Assembly (NCBI GenBank): GCA_023055355.1
Contig: JALJCS010000001.1
Span: 83,430,881 to 83,494,880 of the forward strand
Direction: 5' to 3'
Origin: Agelaius tricolor
Lineage: Eukaryota > Chordata > Aves > Passeriformes > Icteridae
Length of the DNA stretch: 64,000 bases
Below the pieces are notes generated by a model. It saw only the letters and a program-made list of their open reading frames with translations. It was not told the DNA's origin and searched no databases. The position numbers and the translations under genes were made by a program. Within the stretch, counting starts at the first letter, position 1; each line of letters starts with the position of its first letter. This document shows positions 48,083 through 60,400 of this stretch, one piece after another.

Positions 48083-50128
48083 TTAACCTGTTCCTGTTGG
48101 ATGAGCCACATAGGCCCACAGTGGCAGATGGGAACAGCAGTCACTGTCTTTCTCTGTTCACTTGAGCACACACTTACAGAAAATGGACAGAACATGTCCC
48201 AGTTTGAGTAAGTGGATATCAAGCAAAATACAACTAAATCATCCACTACAATCCCATTTACTGCACCTTTTGGCAACTGTGTTGCTTCATTGTAGGTCTC
48301 ATTCCTGCTGTGCTTTTCACCTTCATTCTGTGATGTTTAGGTGGGCTGGAGGGAGGACAATCTGCTCCTAGCCCTGCTGAGATAGGAGGACCATCTTTCC
48401 ATCTGTCTTCTCCTACCCCAGTGTTTGTAGGGCTGGATAGGTACAGGCAAGCTGCAGTAGGCATTTCAGGCCAGTCTGAAACTTCCTATGTTCAGGAGCT
48501 TTAATTAGGCTCACTAGATAGGAATATGCAGGGAGAAAGGTTAAGGCAGCAAATCAGGCTAATTACAGGCTGGAAGTCCCAGGAGTTCAGGTCAAGTGAT
48601 CTTCCGTGGCCCTAATCTCTGAGAAAGAAGCTGTTAATGCTGTGCTGTCTCTGCCAGTGCTGCAGGGCTGCTGGTTTTCAAGCCAGGCACGTGGTGACTT
48701 CCCAAAGGACCATTCTGCCCTGGGTACCCACAAGGCAGGTTAAGTTACAAACCTGGGTAAGCTGGGTCACAAATTAGTATTTCCCCTCAGTGCTTTTGGG
48801 TGGTGATGGCAGTAGGTCCTTGGTCTCTGCTAGAGCACTCACAGATCCACAATCTATTAATCCATCCATCAGGGGCTCATCAGGCTCCTACACTGCACCC
48901 ACCCTCACTCTCATGTGCAGCTGGGGTCCTGAAACATCCAACTGTCAGAAGCAAATTGATGTGAATACAAATGACATGCAGCAAAAAAAGGCTGGCACAC
49001 ATTTTATATAGCAAGTAATTTTGCAACCTGAAACAAATTTCAGCAGGAAAGGTTTGACTAGGAATTTAATTAGTTTGCTTCCAGAATTTTTCTCAAAGAT
49101 TTGTAAACTCTGATGTTTGAAAGTTAATTTTATTCAGAGGAACAGCTATGGTTATTATGTAAGTCTTAATTGTACATGGGGTTTTTAATCATTTCACACA
49201 TCCTATGAGGACTTTATTTCCTCTGAGCATTTGAACAGTTACTGTTTTTGAGAAAGTTACTATGCCCATCTAGCCCCCCAACACACTGGTTATATTCTTC
49301 TCAGACTGAGGAAAGTGTCACTGATTTCTGTTTTTCTCGACATACCCAAATCCTGGGGAGGTCTTTTACAAATTAAGATCAAAAGTTGTTAAAGTACTGG
49401 ACTGGAAGTAGTGCTGGTGTCTTATACTCAGGGCACTTTGCAACAAAGTCAGCCCTTTTCCACATCTGCAGAGACCATGATAATGCCTGATGCCTTTGTA
49501 AATGCTTGGAGAAACTTCTAAGAAGTCATTTGTATAAATAAGCAAATCAAGTCATTATTGGCAGAGCCTAACTGGAGTATCAAGATGGAAGACAAAAGAC
49601 AAAAAAGCAGGTTTGATCACTTAATGCCCATAAGTACAAATCTAGGATTATTAATTTTTCAAATGATGATTCCAAAGATATCGTCAATGTTAAATGCTTG
49701 TGAAAAATTCTTTCTGGGTATTTCAATAGGAAACTTTGTAATGATGAAGCATTAGAACTGGGAATATTTCTCTCTCTGAAGTGTTTTAGGCAGTGCAATA
49801 ATAGAAATAGAAGAACAGTGTGTAAAACTCTAGAGCAAGGCAACAAATAGTGAAGACAGAGGGCAGAAGGGACCACTTGAAGTAAAAGAAAAATATATTC
49901 TTTTTCTGTAGCAGTTAATTCACTGCTCTTAATAGCAGTGTTGAACTATGTGTTATCATGCTAGACATAGTGAGCAAGAGTGCCATCTCAGAGTCTGAAA
50001 CAGAAAGCTATGAATTAGAAGGGGCTGAGAAAATAAAAGGAAGGAAAAGGTCCAAAGAGTGACATACTGTTTCTTCCAGTGAGCTAATCAAGAAGACATT
50101 TTGCAAGTTTTTTTTCCTTCCAGTGCTT
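48083..50128. other. Non-coding DNA, no gene recognised
   Basis: Mixed composition without recognised repeats. 48560-48760 is locally GC-richer. Confidence 0.5.
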
Positions 50129-50296
50129 ACTATAGAAAGGACCTTAAAAATCATCCAGTTCTTGCCATGAGCAGGGATACCTTTCACTAGAGAAGGTTGC
50201 TCAAAGTTCCATCCAACCTGGCCTTGAATGCTTCCATGGATGGGGCTTCCACAGATTCTGCAAACAACCAGTCCTAATGCCTCACCACCCTTGGTT
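50129..50296 (-). mobile_element. CR1 LINE 3' end
   Basis: 'aggaccttaaaaatcatc', 'gccatgagcagggatacc', 'tttcactagagaaggttgc', 'ccaacctggccttgaatgc', 'tggatggggcttccaca' and 'tgcctcaccacccttgg' are the reverse complement of a CR1 3' end. The terminal part nearest 50129 has decayed. Confidence 0.92.
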
Positions 50297-50850
50297 TGAA
50301 AAGCCAGGGTGTCAATATTTGATATGTGTTTGTTTGGCACCAGAGCTGTCTTGAAACTCCCAAGGATCCATGGCCAATTTATTGCCCCCTCTGACGTGTT
50401 AGAAAATGCTTACAGCTCTGTGCACGAACTGGGTAACTCCGATGGTTTGGAATCAAAATAGCCATTGAAATCCACCAATGGTAAAAATCAAACTGTTTTG
50501 GAAGATGGTGTAATGCCAGGTATCAGACATGTGCTTTGCTGCTGGAGCACAATATAGGAGCTAGCAACAACAAAGGTGTGCAAGCTTCCACTGAATAATT
50601 CCATTCATGCAGCTGTGTTGCAGGATTAACCCCATGTATCCTGACACTAATGGATTTATTCCCATCGTGTAGTAAGAGTAAGATTTGTATATAGGGAAAA
50701 TATATCTACTATATCCAATTTGCACTTGATGGGTAAGAAATTATCTCCAATAAAAAGGATTCTGCCTGTTGATTCATCTCATGTCAGGCTGCTGTTAATT
50801 TCATAGAATCAAAATAATTTTTGTTTATTTCTATATATCTACAAAGAATC
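50297..50850. other. Non-coding DNA, no gene recognised
   Basis: No repeat or gene can be supported, although 'tcatagaatca' near 50803 resembles the terminal repeat of a CR1 and might be a tiny remnant. Confidence 0.45.
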
Positions 50851-50915
50851 AATCTAAATGATGCTTGCAGTATCATTTAGATTTCTACTCTTTTTTTTTT
50901 TTTTTTTTTTTTTTT
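50851..50915. repeat. 12 bp hairpin followed by T25
   Basis: 'aatctaaatgat' at 50851-50862 pairs exactly with 'atcatttagatt' at 50872-50883 over a 9 nt loop. A run of 25 T follows at 50891-50915. The T run could be the tail of a minus-strand retroposed copy or a simple tract. A bacterial-type terminator reading is not applicable in this genome. Confidence 0.85.
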
Positions 50916-51937
50916 ACAAAAGAAAGTGTGCATTTAACCTGGTGCAAAATGATATGTAAATGTTGTAGGGGAAGAGAACTTTTGATTTCCAAAATATTCT
51001 GGACTATTACTAAGGCTAGTATAATACTCCAGTATTTAGAATAGACCTAATATGGCTATAAGGTTTGTGTTTGTTTTACTCAAATTATTGTAAAGTAGAG
51101 TCTGAATGCTTGTTAATTAAATGTAGGGCATTACCATTGGCACTTGTTTGTGTAGTAGCTGTGGGTAGTGCTTTATGTACCTACAAGAAGGAAGTGACTG
51201 GCAACAAGCAACTTAAAATCAAATGTGGACTCTTAAGCACCTGGTGCACAATCAGGTAGGAAAACATGAGGCTCTTTCAGGCTCTGCAACAGCAAAGTAA
51301 TGAATAAAAACTAAAGCCACTGCAAAAATTTTTAAATGCACGTAAGAGGGCACTTTAATTTACAATGATAACTGCAATACTTCAATGTTCTTATGAATTT
51401 TGTGATTGTTTTATTTAAATATTGATCACATTTTGTTTTAGTTTGTTTTTCATGTTCCTTATCCTTTCAAGATTAGGTGCTGAGCAATGAGAATAACTGG
51501 AGATCAGTGCAGACTGCTGGTGTTAATGCACCTTGCTATAACACTGGCAATATTCTTGTAACAACCAGTTGACCCAGCTGATTGTGGCTAATGCAAAGCA
51601 GAACGATGCATTTGGTGGCCATCAGCAAGGGTGTGGCATGCATGTAAAGATAAAATATTTTTCCATGCTTCTGCAATCTTTGCTTTACCAAATAATTGAG
51701 AGCTGTTTGTCCGAAGCCTGTACTTTGTGTGGCACACCCTAAATGCCAATTATTTATATGATTTAATATATGGATATTCTTGTTACTGAGCCATTTACAA
51801 TAAAGCAGTCACCTACATGCTTTTTACCCACCCTAGAGAAGAAGCAGGATGGGGCTTGCTGGACTTTCCTGCCCTTCTGTCCCACAAGGAGAGCACCTCA
51901 GCTGCCTCCAGGAAGCCGAGGCATCGTGAGGGTGGAA
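50916..51937. other. Non-coding DNA, no gene recognised
   Basis: AT-rich to 51780, then more GC-rich up to the tandem repeat at 51938. Confidence 0.5.
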
Positions 51938-52041
51938 GGGCCATCTGTGTGTCCCTGTGTGAAGGGCCATCTGTGTGTCCCTGTGTGAAGGGCCATCTGT
52001 GTGTCCCTGTGTGAAGGGCCATCTGTGTGTCCCTGTGTGAA
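51938..52041. repeat. Perfect 26 bp x 4 tandem repeat
   Basis: Four exact copies of a 26 bp unit beginning 'gggccatctgtgtgtccctg' and ending 'tgtgaa' (104 bp). The identity of all four suggests recent expansion. Several overlapping 60-90 codon frames on both strands result from the repeat and are not genes. Confidence 0.98.
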
Positions 52042-53674
52042 GGTGTGCACTGGCCTGGGGGAGCCTGGAATCAGCTCTGCCATTCAAACTGCGAGTGCAT
52101 CCACCTTTTTGTGCTGTACAGGTCTCTGGTTCCCTGGCTGCTCTTCAAGAAGTCTGCTAAAAGACCCCCTGCTCTTTCTAAAGGAATGAGGAGCAGATAT
52201 CCTCCTCTGCTTGGAGGTGAGCACTTGACCAGAAGATCTCAGAGGTCCATTGAAGCAGAAGGTGAGGATTTACAGGTCCCTGCTTGGGGCTGCAGAACCT
52301 GGGGGAGGTGATGTGCCCCTGGATCACCAAGCTGGGCTCTGTGAAGGACAGCAAAACCAGAAATGTCTCTGGGAAGTCCATTTGTCCAGAGCTTGGGTAA
52401 ATGATCCCTGGCTACACCTCTCTCCTGGAAACAAGTGTCTACTACTTCTCTTTGACAGAATTCAGGTGGGCTTATGCTCAGGGTTAGGAAACAGAAAAAC
52501 CTATAAGAGTAAATGCTAAAGGATGGCATATTGTAGTTTGTTGACATTTTGAGAGATTAATCATTGTATATGCATATTTCTCACATTGGAAAGCTTATAT
52601 CAACATTTAAAACTTTAATGAAAAGTTAAAACCTCCTGAAATATCAAAACATGTTTAAAATATTTAAGTAATCATGCGTGCTGATTGACCACCTAATTTT
52701 CCTCCATGTATTAATTTCTGGAAATTATTAGATTTTGAATTTTTACTTTTTTCTCTGGCTAGGAGTTTTTTTTCAAGGGTGGAAAATATTCCAATCACCA
52801 TGACAAAGCCCCATGCCACCCCAGGTCTTCAGCTTCTGAACTGATCATAACCTGCACGTGGTGCTCTGTGCAGCTGAAGGGATGCTGTAGGTACAGCTTT
52901 TGTGAGCATCCCTTTAAGAGGGTGGTAATTGCTTCATGGCAGCTTTTGTGGTGTCGGCATTGTCTTCAGTTGGCATGGGAACACAACCAGAACCTCCTGA
53001 ATGTTTTTCAGAAATAATTGGTTTGAGATGAAAAATCTTGGATTTTCAAACAGACTGCATGCTTTCTCTGTTTTTGCCTTCAGAAATGACCAGTAGCCTT
53101 GAATCTTAAATACCTCCCTGATTAAATCTTCACGTAAACAGACACGTTGTGTGCAAAATTTTTGGCTCTGACAAAGCAGCATATTTTGATGAGACTTCAT
53201 TTAATGAAAATGTTCTGACCAGCTCCAGATGCATACTTTAGATATGCATAGATGGGTTCAATTGCCTAGAAAGAACCACCTAGTAGACAGAGAGGGTTTG
53301 CCAAAAGCAATTATATTTTATCTCAGTTTGGTTTCACACCATTTGTGACTATCTAAGATCATGCTTTGGTAAAACAAACAGATGTGGTCCAAACTGCAGC
53401 AAGAAGCTAAACTGTAAGAGACAAATACATCTATATGTTGTGTTAGAGTAAAAATTAATATCGTGCTGCTAGAGAATTCCATCCACATTTGTAGCAAATA
53501 AAAAGAGAAAGGATTATAGGATATTATATTCTGAGGAGCAATGTGACCAGTGAGGCAGAACTTGATCCACAATTGCCAAGTTACAACCTGATAATACACC
53601 ATCAATTCTGCACGATACCGATCAGGGATGGTGCTTCATAATCTAAGCAATTGCTTCAAACGGTTCCACAAAGT
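52042..53674. other. Non-coding DNA, GC-richer at its left end
   Basis: 52042-52500 is GC-richer and gives short frames on both strands. A phrase near 52220 weakly resembles a CR1 3' end but is too degraded to call. The rest is AT-rich and unremarkable. Confidence 0.45.
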
Positions 53675-53910
53675 TCCAAGATCTACTGTACTGAAGGCAG
53701 CAGAAAGATCCATCAGCAGGAGTACTGTAATTTAACTTGAATCAGCAGCTGGTGATAAATCATTTGCGACCTTAAGTAAAGCAATCCTAGGACAGTGGTA
53801 CTCCCTGGAGCCAGACTGAAAACTCTCATATAATCCATTCCCAGATAAAATTGCTGGTAGTAAAAGGGCAACAACTTGCTTCATCTTTCCTCACATCCCC
53901 AAAAAGAGTG
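53675..53910 (-). pseudogene. L2-like LINE reverse-transcriptase remnant
   Basis: One minus-strand frame reads about 75 codons with only two stops. In order it shows FLG near 53900, a VVA segment, FQSGSR, ALLKVANDL, an AAD and then MDLSAAF near 53700. This order and spacing match the N-terminal half of L2-clade reverse transcriptases, where DLSAAFD is motif A and its first Asp is catalytic. Here the Asp after AAF is replaced by Ser. CR1 elements have a different text (LDFSKAFD) at this place, so L2 fits better. I cannot follow the rest of the domain on either side. It is an old, inactive fragment. Confidence 0.8.
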
Positions 53911-56900
53911 CTTGTCCAGTTTCCATTAGGTAGAACAGAAATCTGCAGTGTGAGAGTGGGGAAGCTCTCCCCACTAACAAAGAGCAGCTGCAAATTTCAG
54001 CAGCTCAGACTTGCAGAAAGCAAAGAGTCATTAACCATGTTAGCTATAAATGAAGCAAAGCACTGAAAGACTGTCCGCAAGCAGCCATATGGGCCAAGAG
54101 TCAAACCCAGGAGTAATGGAGCATGATTGCTTTCCCAACTGTGTGATCTCAGCAAGAAGCAAATACAAATGTATAACACTTGCAGATACAGGCACTGGGA
54201 GCATAATTGCCAGCCCTAGTGCTGAACAGTCGCAGCTGATTAGAAATTCACTCTGCACTTGCTGAATTCCTCACAGGAGGCAGCTGAAGGATTGTGCACG
54301 AGGAGTGATTTGTGGGGCAAAATGTGATCAATAGCGCCAAATAAGGCTTTAGGTCTGTTTTTCTCATTAATAACAGAACAAGAAAAAGTAGATCTGGCTG
54401 GTTCAAATGCAATGTGCTAAGAGTGCAACAGCTTGGTGCATCAGGAGACTAATTTCTGGACTAAACAGTCACTGAAATAATTCCATGAGCTGCTGTCTTC
54501 GCCTTAGTCAAATCCTGTGATCACAAAGGCAGGTAAAGTAAACACAGGAAACTGAGAATAAATTAGGAGCTTCACAGACTTGTTTGGTTTTTAAATGAAA
54601 GGAAACAGCAAGAATAAAAAATCATGGTTTGCACAAGATGGTGAGTTAGGTAAATTTTATGCAAGTAATAAAATAAATGTTGGATCTCTCATTTATCCTG
54701 GTTATCTTTGAAGACTTTGGTGGGTTGCTCAGAAAACAACATAATCCTAGGAGAGGTAAATATGAGACATTTGCAAATTACAGGACAAATTATACATTTT
54801 GATCACTATCAAACATGTACAGATATCCATACAGGACTAACTAGACTCTGCATTTAATGCAGGTAATTTTCTAGAAGAATAATTATAATACACTTTTTCT
54901 AGCTGGTTTATCCAAATAGTTGCTTCAACAATTAGTCTAAATGTGAACTACTGCAAAAACCCACCCACCTCTCATGATAAATATTGTGTAAACACAGCAA
55001 AGAAACAGGGAATAAAAGAAAATACCACCACTCTTAAAGAATCACCAGTCTTATCCAGACTGCATCTCAACTGTAACTTTTAATGATCCGGGCCTGGGAC
55101 TCCATTAGTGTTTAATAAATAATGATGATTATACCCTACCTGCACAATGCACACAAAACTCCCATTGATGTTGATGTGAGTTCTTGGCACAGACTGATGG
55201 CAGGATACTCCTGTGACAGAGATGAATTTTCCATTAGAACAAAATGAGTAGGACCTGTTTCAGTCAGCAGAATTCTCAGCAACAACAGACATTCCTCAGG
55301 GGCTCAGTGAAAGATGCCTATCCTGGGTTGTTGAAAGCAAATTGGGTGGGAAGCAGTGAGGCAGGCTTGGACAGCCACAAAACCAATTTGGGTTGAGGTA
55401 AATTTGCCATGATGTAAAAAATATATGTATAACATGAAATTAGATCCATATTTAATTTGTATCATGTGGAAATCTTTGCTTTCTTTCTTATCACACCACA
55501 AGGGAAATTGGTATTTTATTTTCTATGAAGGCAAAGGATAAAATTAATACTAGGGGAGGAAGAGAGAGGATGCAGATGTATTGAACAATTTTTGAAAACC
55601 AGCTTTTATTTAAAGTAAATCAAGGAAAAATTAAATTCTGTTTTGGTAAACAACAGGAAGCTGTTACCCACACAGAAATTTGGACCATGAGTCAGACCAT
55701 TCAGTTGCATTTTCTTTAAAGATTTTGTAAAAATGCGGAGATGAGGAATTTATTTGAAACTGTCAGTGTGTGAGACAGGGAGACAGCTAAGCACAACAGG
55801 GACACAGAGACAAAGCTCTTACAGTGTGGTCTTGAGAAAAAGAAATGAGAAAGGGAAGATTTTGGCAAGAGGTTGGCTCGAAAGACCTGGATCTGTAAGT
55901 CAAGAAAAAGCCTCTGCTATTTAGGCATTAATTTTGTTGTGGAATAGGCATAGAATTTCTGTAAACAAGACTAGTGCCCAATTTTATTATCAGCTGTTTC
56001 TCTTGGACATCTGCATATTTTGCTTGACCATTTGAGTAAAAAGAGGTAACACTTTCTACCAGTTTCTAAGGTGAACAGTAAAGAAAAAAAGGGAAATTGG
56101 AAATATAAGAGGCCACAAACAACTCAACTGCCTTTTTGAAGGATATTTAATAATAATAATAATAATAATAGTAGACAGTAGCTAAGTGAGCAAATATATT
56201 TTCAGGAGGAAAAACATAATTATTAGAACATATGCCTTAGCAAATCAGGTGGAAAGGATTAATCTGGCAAGGGGAATACCTATGCTCCAGTCCTTACATT
56301 ATGCTAATGGTTCCAACAAAAAAAATCACAGCTTAGAATAGGCAATTAAAAGAGCACAGGAAATCATCATCTACTTGAGTGAAAAATAAAAGCTGAAAAT
56401 AGATAAAAGAAAGAAGGTTGGCAATTTTTGTCAGTGAAATATTTTTATTTTTTATCGGTGAAATAAAAAAATATATCAGAAAGATTTCATCTTTTCTACA
56501 TTAAAGTGTTACGTACAGGTAATGGACAACATAGGGTCAGGAATATTGACAGTTCCTATATATATGTTGTTTAATAATAATCATTTTTGGATGTGTAGAG
56601 CTGAGATATCTAAAGTGTGCATTTGTAAAATGTAAAACTGACAGTTCACGTCTCATTAAAATTGTGCAAATTAGGTACCCAAAACCTAGACTGGCATTTC
56701 AAAACTCTGGTTCAGATTTCTGTGGGTGCCACTAGAAAACTGTGCTTTTCATTTAATAATATTTTCAGGTTTTGTTGCTCTAAAAAGTGATCCCAACAAT
56801 TTGTTTTACTCTCATTACAGCTTTTACATGGCATAGTGCAAGGAATGTAAATATTTCTTGAGCTACTTAGTGGTGCAAATGGAAATGTGAAAATATTTAT

Positions 56901-57984
56901 TGCTGAAACAAAAGTACGATCTCTATTGTTTAATTATGATAATCTAGGGAAATTGTTCTTGCATAATTCCATACAAAGTAGTAAGAGAAAAAATAGCTAG
57001 CTGTTCTTTTCTATTGCTTGCCCCTAATAGTTCCAGGTAAGATTCTATAAACTTGTGTTTTCATGTCAAATTTCTTGCCTAAGCTTCCTTATTTTGGAAA
57101 AAGTAGAGTACTTTAAAATGCAATCACTATTGCTTGTGCTCGGAGAACCACTGCTGAAGTTCTGGGAGAATTATAGATTTTAATGTAACGTCATTTACAC
57201 TAATCTCTGAAATGGTAAGGCTTTTTATTTATGTATTTCTGCTTTTAATTTTTTTACTTTAGGGTCATGAATCTGTTATCTAGAAGCTAGAAAGTTTTGA
57301 ACAGAACCTAAGTTATTTCTAGTCCTTCTGGCTGTGAAGATATCTTCTTAATATAAATAATTACTACAACTAAGTTTATAGAGTATGCAACCTTTGGGGC
57401 TGTGGAAATCATCATGTTTTGTGCAAATAGGTATAGATTAGGCTCACCTAATGTGAAATTTTGAAATGTGTGCATTTAATTTCAATTCTAGCTCTGGAAC
57501 AACCAGCTGGAGAAAATAAATCATTATGGCCTATAGAATTTGCAAGGCATTTCATTAGGTTTACATGGCATGGGGACTACCAGTTCTAAGGCTTCAAAGG
57601 ACTTTCTGGGGAAAACAGCTACACTTTAAGAATAGCAAAAAATATGTGGCTTGGTTTTCCACAGTGCACTGTTTGGTTTTGCCTCGTGGGATATCATTGC
57701 TGTGGCTGGAGCACTCTTGAGAGCTCCTGAGCATCAAAAAGAGACTGCTAGGGTGTCCAAATGACACCTGAGCTCCTGCCAGTCCCTGTTGTGGGGACAC
57801 AGACTTGTGTCTCTCTTCTCCACCTGGCTGTGTGCTTCTGTGATGTTTGGATAACTTTACATCCTCAATACCTCTAACATGTGCAGAGGTGGCTTAAGCA
57901 GGCAAAACAATTCAGCAGTCACTGAGGGGAGGTGGAACTAAGACATACAAACCAGGTAAATGTTATTTCCTTAGAAGGGTCGAA
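53911..57984. other. Non-coding DNA, no gene recognised
   Basis: It may include more of the L2 remnant in 53911-54100, too diverged to see. 54230-54520 and 56640-57010 are repeat-free blocks. No RNA gene or exon was found. Confidence 0.45.
56148..56170. repeat. (TAA)n microsatellite
   Basis: About seven uninterrupted TAA units. It is a simple sequence with no associated element. Confidence 0.95.
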
Positions 57985-58378
57985 CACAAATCTTGAGGAG
58001 TAGCTGAGGCAGCTGGGATTCCTTAGCCTGGAGGAAAGGAGGCTCAGCAGGGACCTCGTCACTCCCCAACTACCTGAAAGGCAGCCAGAGCAAGGTAAGG
58101 GTTGGTCTCCTTTCCAAGGTAACAGAACAAGGGGAAAGGGCTTCAGGTTGCACCAGGGGAGATTTAAGTTGGATTTTGGAAATATTTTTCACTGAAAGTG
58201 TTGTTAAGTACCAAAACAGTCTGCCCAGGGAGGAGACACAGTCCCCAGAGACATTTAAAAGACATGTAGATATGACATGTAGGGACATGGTTTAGTGGTG
58301 GATTTGGCAGTGCTTAGGTTAATGGTTGGACTTGCTGATCTTAGAGGACTTTTCCAACCTAAATGATTCTGTGATTTT
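57985..58378 (+). mobile_element. CR1 LINE 3' end
   Basis: About 390 bp of well-kept CR1 3' region in sense: 'ggagtagctgaggcagctgg', 'cttagcctggaggaaagg', 'actacctgaaaggcagcc', 'gccagagcaaggtaaggg', 'caggttgcaccaggggag', 'gggacatggtttagtgg', 'ttggacttgctgatctta' and the terminal 'tgattctgtgatttt'. The end lies at the expected tandem 8-mer terminus, here reduced to about one and a half units. It is 5'-truncated like most copies. Confidence 0.95.
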
Positions 58379-60340
58379 AAAAAGAGTTGAATCAAGTACT
58401 TTTTCATTTCCAATCAGAAATTCAGAGTATGAGCACCAAAAGGAAAACTAACACTCCCTCTGCCCAGCTTAATCTCTGTCCTGATGCTATCTCACAGCTA
58501 CTTCAAGACAGGTTGAAATTAATAGAGACCTCTTTCTTGCCCTTGCTGCCTTCCTTGCCTTGGGTCTACAGAGTTTTCTTTTGGGGTTTGTTCTCAGAAC
58601 AGCCCATCACCACACTGCAGACTAAAAATGAGATGATGATGGTTTTTTGCTCTCCAAGCTATTTTACTATGTTTTAAAAATGTCTCCTTTTATTTCTGTA
58701 GTTACTCTGGTGATGGAAGTGAGAGTCTGGATAAAGATGTGCTGGTTTCAGTGCTGTGTGTCTCACTGAACACTGAATTCACTGGCTGCTGACAACTGAT
58801 GGTGCTCTTCCCCAAGTCCTCACCCTTTCCTCCAGAGTGGGCAAGTGGATTTTGGTGTATTTGATGCAAAATACAGCCTAAGTACAGCCTTTCCCACATC
58901 CCTGTGTAATGCATTTTATCCCTGTGAAAGGTGTGCTGCTTCAATGTGACACCACCTGAGGACGATCTTGGGGAGAATTTAGTTCTACCACAGCTCTGTG
59001 TGTATGTGATTTGGATACCATTTGAATGGAAAACTACAGTACTGTACCATTGTTATGTTTTACCTCAAGACAGCTAGAGTGGATTCATTATACAAGGTAA
59101 AAGAGCTTTTGCAATGAAGATATGTTCAGAGTTGAGTGACCTTTCATGCTTTGTTCCCCCAGAAAGTTTGCATCATCCCAGAACAGTTTTGTTTTCCACC
59201 TGATGTTCTGTGCGTGCTGGAGAAAAGAGAAGGGTAATTCAACTTTTCTCTTGTTTGTGTTCTTTATTTTTTAGGCTAAATAAAAGAGCTAAGCTCTGTT
59301 TTCTGGCCTTTGCTTTTGTTTCACCGACTGTTCTTTCACACCTGCTCTGTCTTCCCATCTTTCCTTTCTTCTGGCTTCCCTTCTCTCTGGACGATCTCTG
59401 TTCCTGCAGTGGCTGCTCCCTGCAGGAGGAGGGAGGCAGCCACGGCTCTGGCCCATGGCTCTGCAGCTCTGGGGGCCTGTGGGTGCCTGTGCTGTGGTGC
59501 AGGAACAGTGAGAACATTTTGGGCAGTGTCACAGGGTGCAGGTGGGTTTCTTCTGCAAGCAGAGCTCTCACCTAAAATCATGAGATAAATGACATTTCTC
59601 TGAAAGGAAGCACAGTCACCATCTTTCAGTTACACCATCTGATTTCAGTCTCATTGCTTGCAATGAAACTATAAATAACATTTACAATTTCTTTTGCTTC
59701 ATTTGTATTTAAGAAACATATTTATTACATAAACTCTTCTTACTTTCTAGCAGTAATTCTACAGCTATGTTTGCCATAGCAGTTCCCTTGCTACATTACT
59801 GCAATTATAATAAATTATTGAAGCAGAAGCCTAAATATGTACCTAGCCTACTCTTTCAATTTTAATTCCAATTTAAATATTTTATACAGTTTTCCTATAG
59901 ATTCTTCATTGATGGCTAGTAATTGCACCAACACAGAAAATATAGTTTTGTTTTGAAAGATGCTTTTGGAAATTGTACCAGTATTGTTAATTATTCAAGG
60001 CAAAGAAACAAGTTAAGACTGTCTGTCTTCACCATGTCAACAGGATAAAAGAGAAACATTGTTTGTATCTCGATGGGTATATTAAGCCCTGTCATAAATT
60101 TGGTAGAGCAAGGAGGGAAGAGTTAGAGGCATGCCTGAGACACACTATGAACATCTGGTCTTCAATGCAGAGATGAGTTTCCACAGTTAGAGCTATTTTA
60201 TTAACTGGTTTAATTTGAAGTAGGAATAAGACCAGAAAAATAATTGCTGCCACCCATAGTCCCAGTCCTACCCCCTACCTCTCCTAGTTTTCTGGTCAAA
60301 CCATATCTCTGCACTCCTTTGATATGCCTTGTCCTTTTCT
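58379..60340. other. Non-coding DNA with a GC-richer patch
   Basis: 59390-59570 is a GC-richer patch preceded by a pyrimidine tract and 'ttttttag' near 59273, which resembles a splice acceptor. Frames across it (59210-59588) overlap on both strands, so no coding strand stands out. It could be a lncRNA exon or nothing. Confidence 0.35.
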
Positions 60341-60400
60341 GTAAGAAGTTGGACTTGATCATCCTGATGGGTCCCTTCCAACTCAGTAATTTTTAATGAT
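60341..60400 (+). mobile_element. CR1 LINE 3' terminal scrap
   Basis: 'gaagttggacttgatcatcc', 'gatgggtcccttccaactc' and an AT-rich tail match the last ~50 bp of CR1. The rest of the element is absent or unrecognisable. Confidence 0.75.

Noticed and set aside
47761..48276. 171-codon minus-strand frame
   Set aside because: It crosses a recent local duplication, has no domain or signal I recognise, and frames of this size occur by chance in 64 kb.
56430..56480. Imperfect AT-only inverted repeat with repeated 'gtgaaata'
   Set aside because: Mismatched arms made of A and T runs are expected by chance in this composition.
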